From contig CBDUNM010000076.1 of assembly GCA_965368585.1 (NCBI GenBank), forward strand, positions 1-22,562: a stretch of DNA of 22,562 nt. Reading direction: 5' to 3'. The notes beneath the pieces were generated by a model. The model saw nothing but the letters and a program-made list of their open reading frames with translations. It did no database searches and was not told where the DNA came from. This document shows positions 1 to 7,525 of this stretch, in pieces. Both the position numbers and the translations under genes were made by a program. How positions within the stretch are numbered: position 1 is the stretch's first letter; each line of letters opens with the position of its first letter. The stretch comes from JARRQB01 sp965368585 (GTDB lineage: Bacteria > Pseudomonadota > Gammaproteobacteria > Chromatiales > Chromatiaceae).

Positions 1-108
1 GCCGCCCCGCACCGCCCTAAATCTCACCGCGGGACGGCCCGCCCACACGCGACAGCAGATCTGGCAGCGTTCTCTGGTGGAAATTTCTCCTGTTGGGTGC
101 CCGGTTTG
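1..108. other. Left-edge region downstream of trehalase
   Basis: No gene is visible here. A short GC-rich inverted repeat (GCGGG, 4-nt loop, CCCGC, at 29-42) lies about 67 bp past the trehalase stop. It has no T-run on the transcribed side, so it is not called as an intrinsic terminator. Confidence 0.4.
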
Positions 109-1593
109 CTACAGACCGAATCGCGCGATGAAGGCGCGCACCACGCCGTTGGTCCAGCCGAAGCCGTCCTGCACCGGGTACTCTCCCCCGCCAGCATCGA
201 GGCTCATGTCGCAGACGTCGTACTTCTCCATCAGTTTGCCGGTACGCTGGTACACCCGCTCGGCCAGGCTGACAAAGCGCTCTGCGACCTCGCGCGCGAG
301 CGCATCATGGCCGTAATCGAGCAAGCCCTGCACGACCACCCATTGCAGCGGCGCCCAGCCGTTGGGCTGATCCCACTGCTCACCGGATTCATTCAGCGTC
401 GTCACTACGCCACCGGGCCGCAGGAAACTGTCGTCGACGTTGCGGGCCATCGCCGACGATTGCGCCGGATCGGCCACGCCGCAGAAGATCGGGAAGGCCC
501 CGGCCAGCGTCCAATTTGTGCGCTGCTTTCCCTGCGTCCAGTCGTAGTCGAACCACCAGCCGGACTCGGCGTTCCAGCAAAGCCGCTCAAGGGCCGTTCT
601 GCGCGATTCTGCAGCGCGCGCGTAGTCCGCGGCGCGCGGCGCTTCGAGAATTCCCAACCAGCGCGCGAGCTGCGATTCAACATTGAACAAAAGGCAATTC
701 AGATCGACGGGGATCAACTCGGTCGTGCAAATGCTTTCCAGTCCGCCGTCCGCTTCCAGCCAGCGGCTGCTGAAATCCCAACCCGACTCGGCGCCAGCGC
801 GGATATTGCGGTAGAACTCGCCCTGTTGGGCCGCCGGCGTTCGCTCGAAGACTTCCACATCCTCGACGAATGACTCCTCGCGCGGGCCATTGTGGTCGTC
901 CCAGTAGCGGTTGAGGACGAGATTCTCGCCCAACAGGACAGTGTGCCGATCGGCCATCGGTGTGTCGGCATAGTTGGCGGGATCGCGCGACATCCAGTAT
1001 CGATACTCCTGCTCGAGTTGGGGCAGGAAAGGCCTGACTGCATCGAAGTCCTGCTCGCGCTCAAGCAATTGCAACATGCAACAGAAGGTTGGCGGCTGCG
1101 AGCGCCCGAGGAAGTAACTGCGATTGCCGTTGGGTATGTGACCGACCCGGTCGATCAGCCAGGCGAAATTTCGGATCATGCCTTCGACCAGATCGAGCCG
1201 GCCCGATGCCACGAGTCCCTCCGCGGTAAAGTAGCTGTCCCAATAGTAAATCTCGCCAAACCGCCCGCCTGGCACGACGTAGGCATTGGGCAGCGGCACC
1301 AGTGTCGAGGTCGGTGGCACCGCGTCGTCGGGGGGCCTGCTGAGCATCTCCCAAAGCCGGTCGATATGTGCCGCGAGCGACGGCGCCGCGTCGAACTGGT
1401 CGAGCGTCTTTTCAGGTGGCGGCTCGAAGTACTCATTCACGAAGTCGCTCAACAGGGCGCGGAAACGCGCCTCGATCTGGTCGGGCGCGACGCGCGGCAC
1501 GCAGTCGGGGAAGGTCTTCGAATCGCGGAAAACTCGTGCCCGCTGGACAGCCTGGAACAACGGCCCGGAGGTTTGCAAAAACTCGTCCTTCAT
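109..1593 (-). CDS. treA: Alpha,alpha-trehalase, GH37, cytosolic type
   Basis: Hydrolyses trehalose to two glucose molecules. The 494-residue protein carries both classical trehalase signatures: PGGRFGEIYYWDSY at about residues 108-121 and QWDQPNGWAP at about 406-415. The expected catalytic acids are visible: D273 in ESGWDFSSRW (general acid) and E471 in GGGEYPVQ, just before the conserved GFGWTNGV segment. The N-terminus (MKDEFLQ...) has no signal peptide, so a cytoplasmic TreF-like enzyme is likely. The ATG at 1593 is preceded by a GGAGA ribosome-binding site about 6 nt away. The gene lies in the same orientation as, and downstream of, the agl transport operon, but a transposase relic separates them. 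It may once have been the last gene of that operon or may use its own promoter. Family assignment is firm. The choice of treA or treF as symbol is arbitrary. Confidence 0.95.
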   Translation of the reverse strand: MKDEFLQTSGPLFQAVQRARVFRDSKTFPDCVPRVAPDQIEARFRALLSDFVNEYFEPPPEKTLDQFDAAPSLAAHIDRLWEMLSRPPDDAVPPTSTLVPLPNAYVVPGGRFGEIYYWDSYFTAEGLVASGRLDLVEGMIRNFAWLIDRVGHIPNGNRSYFLGRSQPPTFCCMLQLLEREQDFDAVRPFLPQLEQEYRYWMSRDPANYADTPMADRHTVLLGENLVLNRYWDDHNGPREESFVEDVEVFERTPAAQQGEFYRNIRAGAESGWDFSSRWLEADGGLESICTTELIPVDLNCLLFNVESQLARWLGILEAPRAADYARAAESRRTALERLCWNAESGWWFDYDWTQGKQRTNWTLAGAFPIFCGVADPAQSSAMARNVDDSFLRPGGVVTTLNESGEQWDQPNGWAPLQWVVVQGLLDYGHDALAREVAERFVSLAERVYQRTGKLMEKYDVCDMSLDAGGGEYPVQDGFGWTNGVVRAFIARFGL

Positions 1594-1788
1594 GTCGCTT
1601 CTCCATTTCGTCGACGCGCGCAGCGCGCGACACAGTTCACGCCTGGCGGCGGAATACTGCGATCCACGGTCGGGCGCATGGCATAACGGGGCCTACTCAG
1701 CCGAAAGAAAAGACTGATTTGCCGCGTTGCAAGGTACTCCTTAGTGTAGTGCTACATTCTTGAAGGAACTTATAGCTTACCGCTGCTC
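1594..1788. other. Intergenic region upstream of trehalase, containing a possible IS left end
   Basis: This gap should hold any independent trehalase promoter, but I see no convincing -35/-10 pair on the minus strand. A 12-bp inverted repeat, TGTAG-tg-CTACA, lies at 1745-1756 beside a TA dinucleotide at 1742-1743 and about 33 bp before the transposase relic. Its position suits the outer end of an IS630-type element, which inserts at TA. No matching right end was found, so this remains an inference. Confidence 0.35.
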
Positions 1789-2357
1789 GTGATGCCGCAG
1801 GATCAAGCCGTGTGGTGGGTGCACTTGCGGGTTGCCCCCGAGGTCGCATTGACCGATGAGGAGCGCGCCGAACTGAACACCTTGGTCCGCCGCCGACACA
1901 CCAATGCGTGGCTGTCGCAGCGAGCGCCGATCGTGTTGCTGGCCGCTGACGGGATGCAGAACAAGGATATCGCCGTGAGGCTGGGCGTTTGGCCGGATCC
2001 AAGTGGCGCGTTGGCGTGAGTGCAGCGACTGCCTCGCAAAACTGGCGGGCCAACGGCCCGAAGCCTCATATCGTGCGGGGCTTCAAGGTCTCGCGTGGTC
2101 CGACCTTCGTCGCTAAGCTTGAAGAAATCGTGGGCCCGTATACAGCCCCGCTCGAGCACGCACTGGTGCTGTGCTACGACGAGAAGAATCAGGCGCGGGC
2201 GCTCGACCGCACGCAACCCAGGTTGCCGCTGAAGAAGCGACGCGCAGCGACCATGATGCGCGACTACGCCAAGTGGATGGACCGTTTATCCCTCGGCGCT
2301 CGCGCAATCATAGTTGACGGTTTTGGGGCGTCGAGGCACCCACCCATCAAGGCCTGA
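1789..2357 (+). pseudogene. Decayed IS630-family transposase
   Basis: Fragments of an IS630-type DDE transposase read in three frames. The N-terminal part (LTDEERAELNTLVRR ... IVLLAADGMQNKDIAVRLGV) runs in one frame to about 1987. A short piece reading RIQVARWRE lies at 1994-2020 in a second frame. The GVSAATASQNW ... PHIVRGFKVSR ... ALVLCYDEKNQ ... LDRTQPRLPLKK segment is in a third frame up to about 2265. It then jumps to IIVDGFGASRHPPIKA, which resembles the family's later IVDNYATHKHP catalytic block, and stops. At least one frameshift and two internal deletions are therefore present, and the C-terminal third is missing. The reading relies on remembered IS630 consensus. The relic ends 32 bp from the aglK stop codon, so it sits exactly between the agl operon and trehalase. 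It cannot encode an active transposase. Confidence 0.85.
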
Positions 2358-2389
2358 AAAGACACGCAGATCCGCTCGTGGCCAAGCCC

Positions 2390-3484
2390 CTATTCCCGGT
2401 ACAACAAGGAACGCCCTTCAGCGAACAGATGCACCTTTTCCGGCGCTGCGGTGAGTTTCACTTCTCGACCCCGCAGATCACCGTGGATACCGGGCAGTTT
2501 GGCGGTCACGCCGTCGACCTCTTCCACACCGACGGAAAAATATAACAAGGTGACCTCGCCAAGCGCCTCGGTGAACTCAACCTTGCCCGTGTAGATTTGC
2601 TCGCCTTCTGTTTCCACAAAGTCTTCCGGCCGCACACCGACATTGACGGCTCGGCCGCGATCGTCGTCGCGGGTCGGCACGGACGAGCGCGCCTGCCCAC
2701 CACCGTCGAGCGCTACCGTGGTCATGGGGCCGGTCTCGGTGATCTTGCCCGCCAGAAGGTTCATGGCCGGCGAGCCGATGAACTGCGCGACGAATTCATT
2801 GCGCGGCCGTTCATAGAGCTCCAGCGGCGCACCCACCTGCGCGATGCCCTTGTTTGCGAGAACGACGATACGACTGGCCAACGTCATCGCCTCGACCTGA
2901 TCATGGGTTACGTAGATCATCGTGCGATCCGGCATCGACTCCTTGAGCCGCGCTATTTCGATGCGCGTGGCGACGCGCAAAGCGGCATCCAGGTTGGAGA
3001 GGGGCTCGTCGAACAGATAGACCTGCGGATCGCGAACGATGGAGCGTCCGATCGCGACGCGCTGACGCTGGCCGCCGGACAGCGCCTTGGGCAGGCGGTC
3101 GAGATAGGCATCGAGCTGGAGGATTTTTGCGGCTTTGTCCACCGCCGCATCGATTTCCTGCTGCGACTTCTTGGCGATCCTGAGCGCGAAGGACATGTTT
3201 TCGCGCACCGTCATGTGGGGATATAGCGCATAGGACTGGAAGACCATCGCGATCCCGCGCTGCGCCGGCGGCACGTCGTTCATCACCTGCCCGTTGATCT
3301 CCAGGGTGCCGCCGGTAATGCGCTCGAGCCCCGCAATCATTCGCAGCAGGGTGGATTTGCCGCAACCCGACGGGCCGACGAAGACGATCAGTTCCCCGGT
3401 ATTGATGTCGAGATTGATGTTTTTCAATACATTGATGCCGCCGGAATAGGTCTTGTCGACATCGGTCAACTTCAGATCAGACAT
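2390..3484 (-). CDS. aglK: Alpha-glucoside ABC transporter ATPase (AglK/MsmK/UgpC type)
   Basis: Supplies ATP hydrolysis for the AglEFG importer on the cytoplasmic face of the inner membrane. The 364-residue protein has Walker A GPSGCGKST (residues 37-45), a Q-loop in MVFQSYALYPHMTV, the signature LSGGQRQRVAIGRS, Walker B VYLFDEP and an H-loop in VTHDQ. These are followed by a C-terminal OB/TOBE-type domain of about 120 residues, as in MalK, UgpC and MsmK. The length is normal for the family. The start follows an AGGGGA ribosome-binding site about 7 nt away. It is the last gene of the operon, 145 bp after aglG. Such ATPases often serve several sugar importers, so substrate specificity comes from the neighbouring permeases. 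Confidence 0.95.
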   Translation of the reverse strand: MSDLKLTDVDKTYSGGINVLKNINLDINTGELIVFVGPSGCGKSTLLRMIAGLERITGGTLEINGQVMNDVPPAQRGIAMVFQSYALYPHMTVRENMSFALRIAKKSQQEIDAAVDKAAKILQLDAYLDRLPKALSGGQRQRVAIGRSIVRDPQVYLFDEPLSNLDAALRVATRIEIARLKESMPDRTMIYVTHDQVEAMTLASRIVVLANKGIAQVGAPLELYERPRNEFVAQFIGSPAMNLLAGKITETGPMTTVALDGGGQARSSVPTRDDDRGRAVNVGVRPEDFVETEGEQIYTGKVEFTEALGEVTLLYFSVGVEEVDGVTAKLPGIHGDLRGREVKLTAAPEKVHLFAEGRSLLYRE

Positions 3485-3629
3485 TAATTTTTCCCCTGTA
3501 CATAGCGCGATCTCGGGTGGCGCGGGAGCCGACCTGGCGGCCGGGCATCGCGACGGTATCGGCGCAGCGCCGATGGTTCGTCAATCTATTCATCTGCGGT
3601 GTTCTGTCATACCCAATAGGGCGCGGCCG
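3485..3629 (-). other. aglG-aglK intercistronic region with a perfect inverted repeat
   Basis: This 145-bp gap contains the palindrome ATCGGCGC-A-GCGCCGAT at 3558-3574. As RNA it can form a stem of 7 bp with a 3-nt loop. There is no adjacent T-run, so it looks more like an mRNA processing or stability hairpin than a terminator. It could also be an operator. The aglK ribosome-binding site lies at the left end. Confidence 0.5.
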
Positions 3630-4781
3630 TTACTTGACCGAACCGGCCAGCAAGCCGCGCACCAGATAGCGTTGCATTAGGAAGAACACCAGCAGCGGCA
3701 CTGCAATGGATACGAACGCAGCGGTGGCGAGAATCTCCCAGTTTCCTCCGCGGGTGCCGAGCAACTCGACAATCCGGTTGGTCATGACCGTGGTCTCTCC
3801 TGTCGCGTCGATCAGAAATACCTTGGCGACAAGGAGATCGTTCCAGGTCCAAAGAAACTGAAATATCGCGAACGACGCCAATGCCGGGAAAGACAGCGGA
3901 AGGATGATACGGGTAAAAATCTGGAATTCCGTCGCCCCGTCGACGCGCGCGTTCTCGATAATGTCGCGTGGCAGGCCAACCATATAGTTTCTAAGAAGAT
4001 AGACAGCCAGAGGCAATCCGAAACCTGTGTGCGCGAGCCACACACCGAGATAGCCCTTGCCAATACCGATACCCAGGTGAAGTTTCAGCAGTGGAATCAG
4101 CGCCAGTTGCAGCGGTACGACCAACAGACCGACTACCGCCGCGATCAGCAGCGCGCGCCCCGGAAACTCCATCCACGCCAATGCATAGGCCGCAAACGCA
4201 GCGATCACGATAGGAATGATGGTCGCGGGTATCGTCACGGTCAGCGTATTGAAAAACGCCTTGGCCATGCCGTCTATGTTGTCCTCGTCCAACAACATTT
4301 TTTCGTAGTTGGCCAGTGTGAAGTCGGGCGGTGCCTGCGCGGTGACGAATACCCGCTGCCCCCGGCCTTTTACACGGTCCTCCGGTCCGGACCAACTGTA
4401 GTTGCCCGCGGCGTCGACCGAAACCGTCTCACCCTTGCCGAGATCGGCCACGTCCCCCGGCCGGTATTTATCGATCTCCCTGGACGAAGTGCCCCAGACC
4501 TGAATCTCGGCCTCGACGCCCTGCTCGAAGACGTTGCCCTCGACCACATAGCGACCGTCACGCTCTACCCGGTTGTCGTCGGGATCGGCCGTGCGCAGAA
4601 CCATATTCCGTTCGACGGTACCGAGCGCGTCCCACCAGCCGCTGGTCACGATCTGGTCGGCGGTGCGGAACGACGACACGAACAGGCCGACGGTCGGGAA
4701 CAGCCACATCAGCACCAGAAAGAGTACCGAAATATGTACGGCCCACGTCAGTGAGGACTTGCTGCCGGCGATATTGTCCAT
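3630..4781 (-). CDS. aglG: Alpha-glucoside ABC transporter permease AglG
   Basis: Inner-membrane permease of the MalG class, partner of AglF and AglK. The 383-residue protein has a first membrane span at about residues 12-35. A long hydrophilic loop of about 130 residues follows and is expected to face the periplasm. Five more spans come after it. The cytoplasmic EAA loop that contacts the ATPase reads ENARVDGATEFQIFTRIILP. The C-terminus MQRYLVRGLLAGSVK is typical of the MalG family. The ATG at 4781 is preceded by TAGGAG about 6 nt away, and that TAG is the stop codon of aglF, so translation of the two permeases is probably coupled. AglG proteins, as I recall them, are long because of this first loop. 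Confidence 0.92.
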   Translation of the reverse strand: MDNIAGSKSSLTWAVHISVLFLVLMWLFPTVGLFVSSFRTADQIVTSGWWDALGTVERNMVLRTADPDDNRVERDGRYVVEGNVFEQGVEAEIQVWGTSSREIDKYRPGDVADLGKGETVSVDAAGNYSWSGPEDRVKGRGQRVFVTAQAPPDFTLANYEKMLLDEDNIDGMAKAFFNTLTVTIPATIIPIVIAAFAAYALAWMEFPGRALLIAAVVGLLVVPLQLALIPLLKLHLGIGIGKGYLGVWLAHTGFGLPLAVYLLRNYMVGLPRDIIENARVDGATEFQIFTRIILPLSFPALASFAIFQFLWTWNDLLVAKVFLIDATGETTVMTNRIVELLGTRGGNWEILATAAFVSIAVPLLVFFLMQRYLVRGLLAGSVK

Positions 4782-4790
4782 GAAATTCTC

Positions 4791-6023
4791 CTAGCGCATC
4801 TCTTTACGTACATTGGTCACATTCCACACCAGGATCGGCATCACCAACAGCATGATTACGATCGCACTGGCCGATCCAACGCCCCAGTCACCGGCACGAA
4901 ACAGTTTGTCGAACATGTAATTGGCCAACACCTGGGTCTGCCATTGGCCGTTGGTCATCGCGTAGACGATGTCGAACACCTTGAGCACGGTCAGCGTAAT
5001 CGTCGTCCAGACGACGATAATGCTCCCCATGATCTGCGGTACCTTGATCTGGAAAAACACCTGAAACGGATTGGCGCCGTCGACAATGGCCGCCTCCACG
5101 GTTTCTTCCGGTACGCCGCGCAGCGCGGCCGACAGTATCACCATCGCGAAACCGGTTTGAATCCAGATCAGCACCACCATCAGAAAGAAACTGTTCCAGA
5201 ACGGCAGCGTCAGCCAGTTCTGTGGCTGGCCGTAGTCGTAGTCCATCCCGAACAGCTGGACCATGTTGATCAGCGCCAAAACGCCGAGATAGATTCCGAG
5301 GACCGAGAGCAGCAGCTGGAAAAGCTTAAGCAGTACACCGGCCATTGAGCGGCCGGCAAAAATCGGACGCAACACGACCCAGACTGAGTAGAACACGATC
5401 GCGGCGAAACCCAGCAGAAACACCGCCGGCAACAGCCGCAGGAACAGAAACGAACCAATACCGCCCTCAAACTGAAGCCAGATTGCGTTCAACACGCCGA
5501 TCTGGGCCTGATCGGCGGGCCGCGCGTCGTAGATCAGCTTGAAGATCACCGACGCGCCGACGAACGAGATCGCCATCGGCATGAAGATCAGCGACTTGGC
5601 GATGTTGCCCCAAGCGATCCGGTCGGTCAGCTGCGCCGCCAGCAGGCCAAACGCGGTCGATGCGGCCGGAACGACGATCAGCCACAGCATATTGTTGCGC
5701 ATAGCCTCCCAGAACTTGGGCTCACCGAACATCTGCTGGTAGTTGGCCAGGCCGACGAAAGCGCCGTCGAGCGAGCGGTCGGTCAACGACAGACGCAGAG
5801 TCTCGAAGACCGGATAGGCCAGATAGAGACCGAGCGCGAACAGCGCCGGAAACAGAAACAGCCACGGCCGCACCATGTTGGCGCGATTGATGTTGCGCCC
5901 GGCATCGTCGCCCCGAGGCGGAAAAATGTACCGGTCCAGGACCAGGTTGGAAAAATAGAAATACGCCAGGCAGCCTCCGACGCCGAGCACGATCGTGATC
6001 AAACCCTGTAACGCTGGGTGCAT
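4791..6023 (-). CDS. aglF: Alpha-glucoside ABC transporter permease AglF, with an extra two-span insertion
   Basis: Inner-membrane permease of the MalF class. The 410-residue protein has an N-terminal span (about 7-28), a second span (53-73), a conserved permease core, and the EAA loop EAAIVDGANPFQVFFQIKVP at about residues 310-329. Between NAIWLQFEGG (about 179-188) and QPQNWLTLPFWN (about 266-277) lies a stretch of about 75 residues with two further hydrophobic segments (about 196-218 and 230-257). From memory, rhizobial AglF is about 335 residues and lacks this stretch. The start at 6023 has a strong AAGGAGG ribosome-binding site. The gap to aglG is only 9 nt. The binding protein is immediately upstream. 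Confidence 0.92.
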   Translation of the reverse strand: MHPALQGLITIVLGVGGCLAYFYFSNLVLDRYIFPPRGDDAGRNINRANMVRPWLFLFPALFALGLYLAYPVFETLRLSLTDRSLDGAFVGLANYQQMFGEPKFWEAMRNNMLWLIVVPAASTAFGLLAAQLTDRIAWGNIAKSLIFMPMAISFVGASVIFKLIYDARPADQAQIGVLNAIWLQFEGGIGSFLFLRLLPAVFLLGFAAIVFYSVWVVLRPIFAGRSMAGVLLKLFQLLLSVLGIYLGVLALINMVQLFGMDYDYGQPQNWLTLPFWNSFFLMVVLIWIQTGFAMVILSAALRGVPEETVEAAIVDGANPFQVFFQIKVPQIMGSIIVVWTTITLTVLKVFDIVYAMTNGQWQTQVLANYMFDKLFRAGDWGVGSASAIVIMLLVMPILVWNVTNVRKEMR

Positions 6024-6065
6024 ACCCCCTCCTTTCCTTTCCCTGCCCTGCCTATTGTGGATCGA

Positions 6066-6092
6066 GGCACCCGGCCGCTAAGGCCGGGCGCC
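6066..6092 (-). promoter_or_regulatory. GC-rich hairpin between aglE and aglF
   Basis: The 83-bp aglE-aglF gap contains a 7-bp perfect stem CCCGGCC/GGCCGGG with loop GCTAA. It is extended by three more G-C pairs beyond one mismatch. No T-run follows on the minus strand, so it is not a standard terminator. A hairpin placed directly after the binding-protein gene is what is known between malE and malF. There it protects the upstream message and allows more binding protein than permease to be made. The same role is inferred here. Confidence 0.6.
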
Positions 6093-6106
6093 TGCCGCAG
6101 CCCAGC

Positions 6107-7381
6107 TTATTTCAGCGCATCCCACGATCGCTGGACCTGGGTGGCAACCTCGGCGGCCGGTTTGCCGCCCGCGTAGTCGACCATGCCGGTCCAGAAGGCG
6201 CCGGCACCGACACTGCCGGGCATCAGGTCCGACCCGTCGAAACGGAACGTGGTCGCACCAAGCAGGATGTCATTCATCTTCCTCAGTGTCGGATCACTGA
6301 ACTTGTTCGGATCGACGCCCTTGTGCGGCGTCAGAAAGCCCTTCAGCGCCATCCAGGTCTCGTGTGCCACCGGCTCGCGCAGGAACTTGATCAGGTCATG
6401 TGCGCCCTTGCTGTCCTTGGTGATCGCCCATACGGTCCCGGCGCCGAGCACGGGCTTGCCGAGATCCTTGCCGGCATAGGCTGGGAAATAGAAGAAATCC
6501 GCGTCCTCGCCGACGACTGTGCCTTCAGGGAAGAAGGACGGAATGAAGCTGGCCTGGCGATGCAGGTAGCATTGCGGTGGAGAACTGAACAGGCCTTTCG
6601 GGCTATCGCGGAAGTCCGTCGAGGCCACCGCGCTCGCACCACCGAGAACAAAGCTGTCATTGCGCGCGAACCAACCGAATTCTTCGATCGCGGCGACGAC
6701 ACGCGGATCATCGAACTTGACCGAGTTCTCGACCCATCCGTCATAGACCTCGGGCGGCTGAGTACGCAACATCATGTCCTCGACCCAATCGGTCGCCGGC
6801 CAGCCCGTGGCACCGCCGGATCCAAGACCGATACACCAGGGCTTGTCGCCTTCGGCGGCGATCTTCTCGGTCAGCGCCTTCAGTTCCTCCATGGACTCCG
6901 GCACCTCATAGCCGGCATCCTCGAAGTTCTCCGGCACGTACCAGACCAGCGACTTCACGTCGACCTTAAAGAAGAACCCGTACAAGTTGTCCTTGCCGTC
7001 TTTGCCGGTAAAGGTACCCAGATTGACCCAGGAATCACCCGCTGCATAGTTTGTCCGAATCCAGTCGGCGGTATCGTCGGCGAGAGGCGTCAGAAACCCC
7101 TTGGATGCCATACCCGCGGCGAGCCCCGGCTGAGGGAAAACCGCGACATTGGGGGACGATCCGGCCTCGGCATCCACCACGATCTGCTGCTCGAACGAAT
7201 CGGACCCGACGTAGCGTACGTCGTGACCGGAGGACTTGGCGAAAACCTTCAGTACGGCCTCCACCGCCTCCTGGTCGGCACCCAGCCAGGGGCCAAATAC
7301 GGTGACCTGTTCAGCATGGCCGGTGCCGGCCATCAGGGACAGCGTAGACGCGGCTGCGATCGCGAACTTCAATTTTGTCAT
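6107..7381 (-). CDS. aglE: Alpha-glucoside periplasmic binding protein AglE
   Basis: Captures alpha-glucosides in the periplasm and delivers them to AglFG. The 424-residue product starts with a clear Sec signal peptide: basic MTKLK, a hydrophobic stretch, and a likely cut after GHA at about residue 23. The mature part begins EQVTVFGPWLGADQEAVEAVLK, the usual opening of family-1 extracellular solute-binding proteins, and continues to the C-terminal SWDALK. A GGAGG ribosome-binding site lies about 8 nt before the ATG. Its place between the glucosidases and the permease genes fits aglE. Substrate (sucrose, maltose, trehalose or others) cannot be read from the sequence alone. Confidence 0.92.
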   Translation of the reverse strand: MTKLKFAIAAASTLSLMAGTGHAEQVTVFGPWLGADQEAVEAVLKVFAKSSGHDVRYVGSDSFEQQIVVDAEAGSSPNVAVFPQPGLAAGMASKGFLTPLADDTADWIRTNYAAGDSWVNLGTFTGKDGKDNLYGFFFKVDVKSLVWYVPENFEDAGYEVPESMEELKALTEKIAAEGDKPWCIGLGSGGATGWPATDWVEDMMLRTQPPEVYDGWVENSVKFDDPRVVAAIEEFGWFARNDSFVLGGASAVASTDFRDSPKGLFSSPPQCYLHRQASFIPSFFPEGTVVGEDADFFYFPAYAGKDLGKPVLGAGTVWAITKDSKGAHDLIKFLREPVAHETWMALKGFLTPHKGVDPNKFSDPTLRKMNDILLGATTFRFDGSDLMPGSVGAGAFWTGMVDYAGGKPAAEVATQVQRSWDALK

Positions 7382-7525
7382 TTTTCGTGCCTCCTCAGAT
7401 TGAACCTGATCCGCGGATGGTCAGTGCTACTGGACCGTGTGCGCATCCCGGATAATTTATTCAATGTGTTGCTACAAAAATGTCTGTCTATCGTACTAGC
7501 GTGACGTCCTATTGTTTCTCCCAAT
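7382..7525 (-). other. Intercistronic gap between alpha-glucosidase and aglE
   Basis: This 144-bp gap is more AT-rich than its surroundings at 7450-7500. On the minus strand it contains a stretch reading TTGAATAAATTAT that could include a -10-like element, but I could not pair it with a convincing -35. No copy of the TCAAAGCG-type operator is present. An internal promoter for aglE is possible but unproven. Confidence 0.3.

Noticed and set aside
6323..7504. A 393-codon plus-strand open frame opposite aglE
   Set aside because: Antisense shadow of the binding-protein gene. It has no ribosome-binding site and no domain signal.
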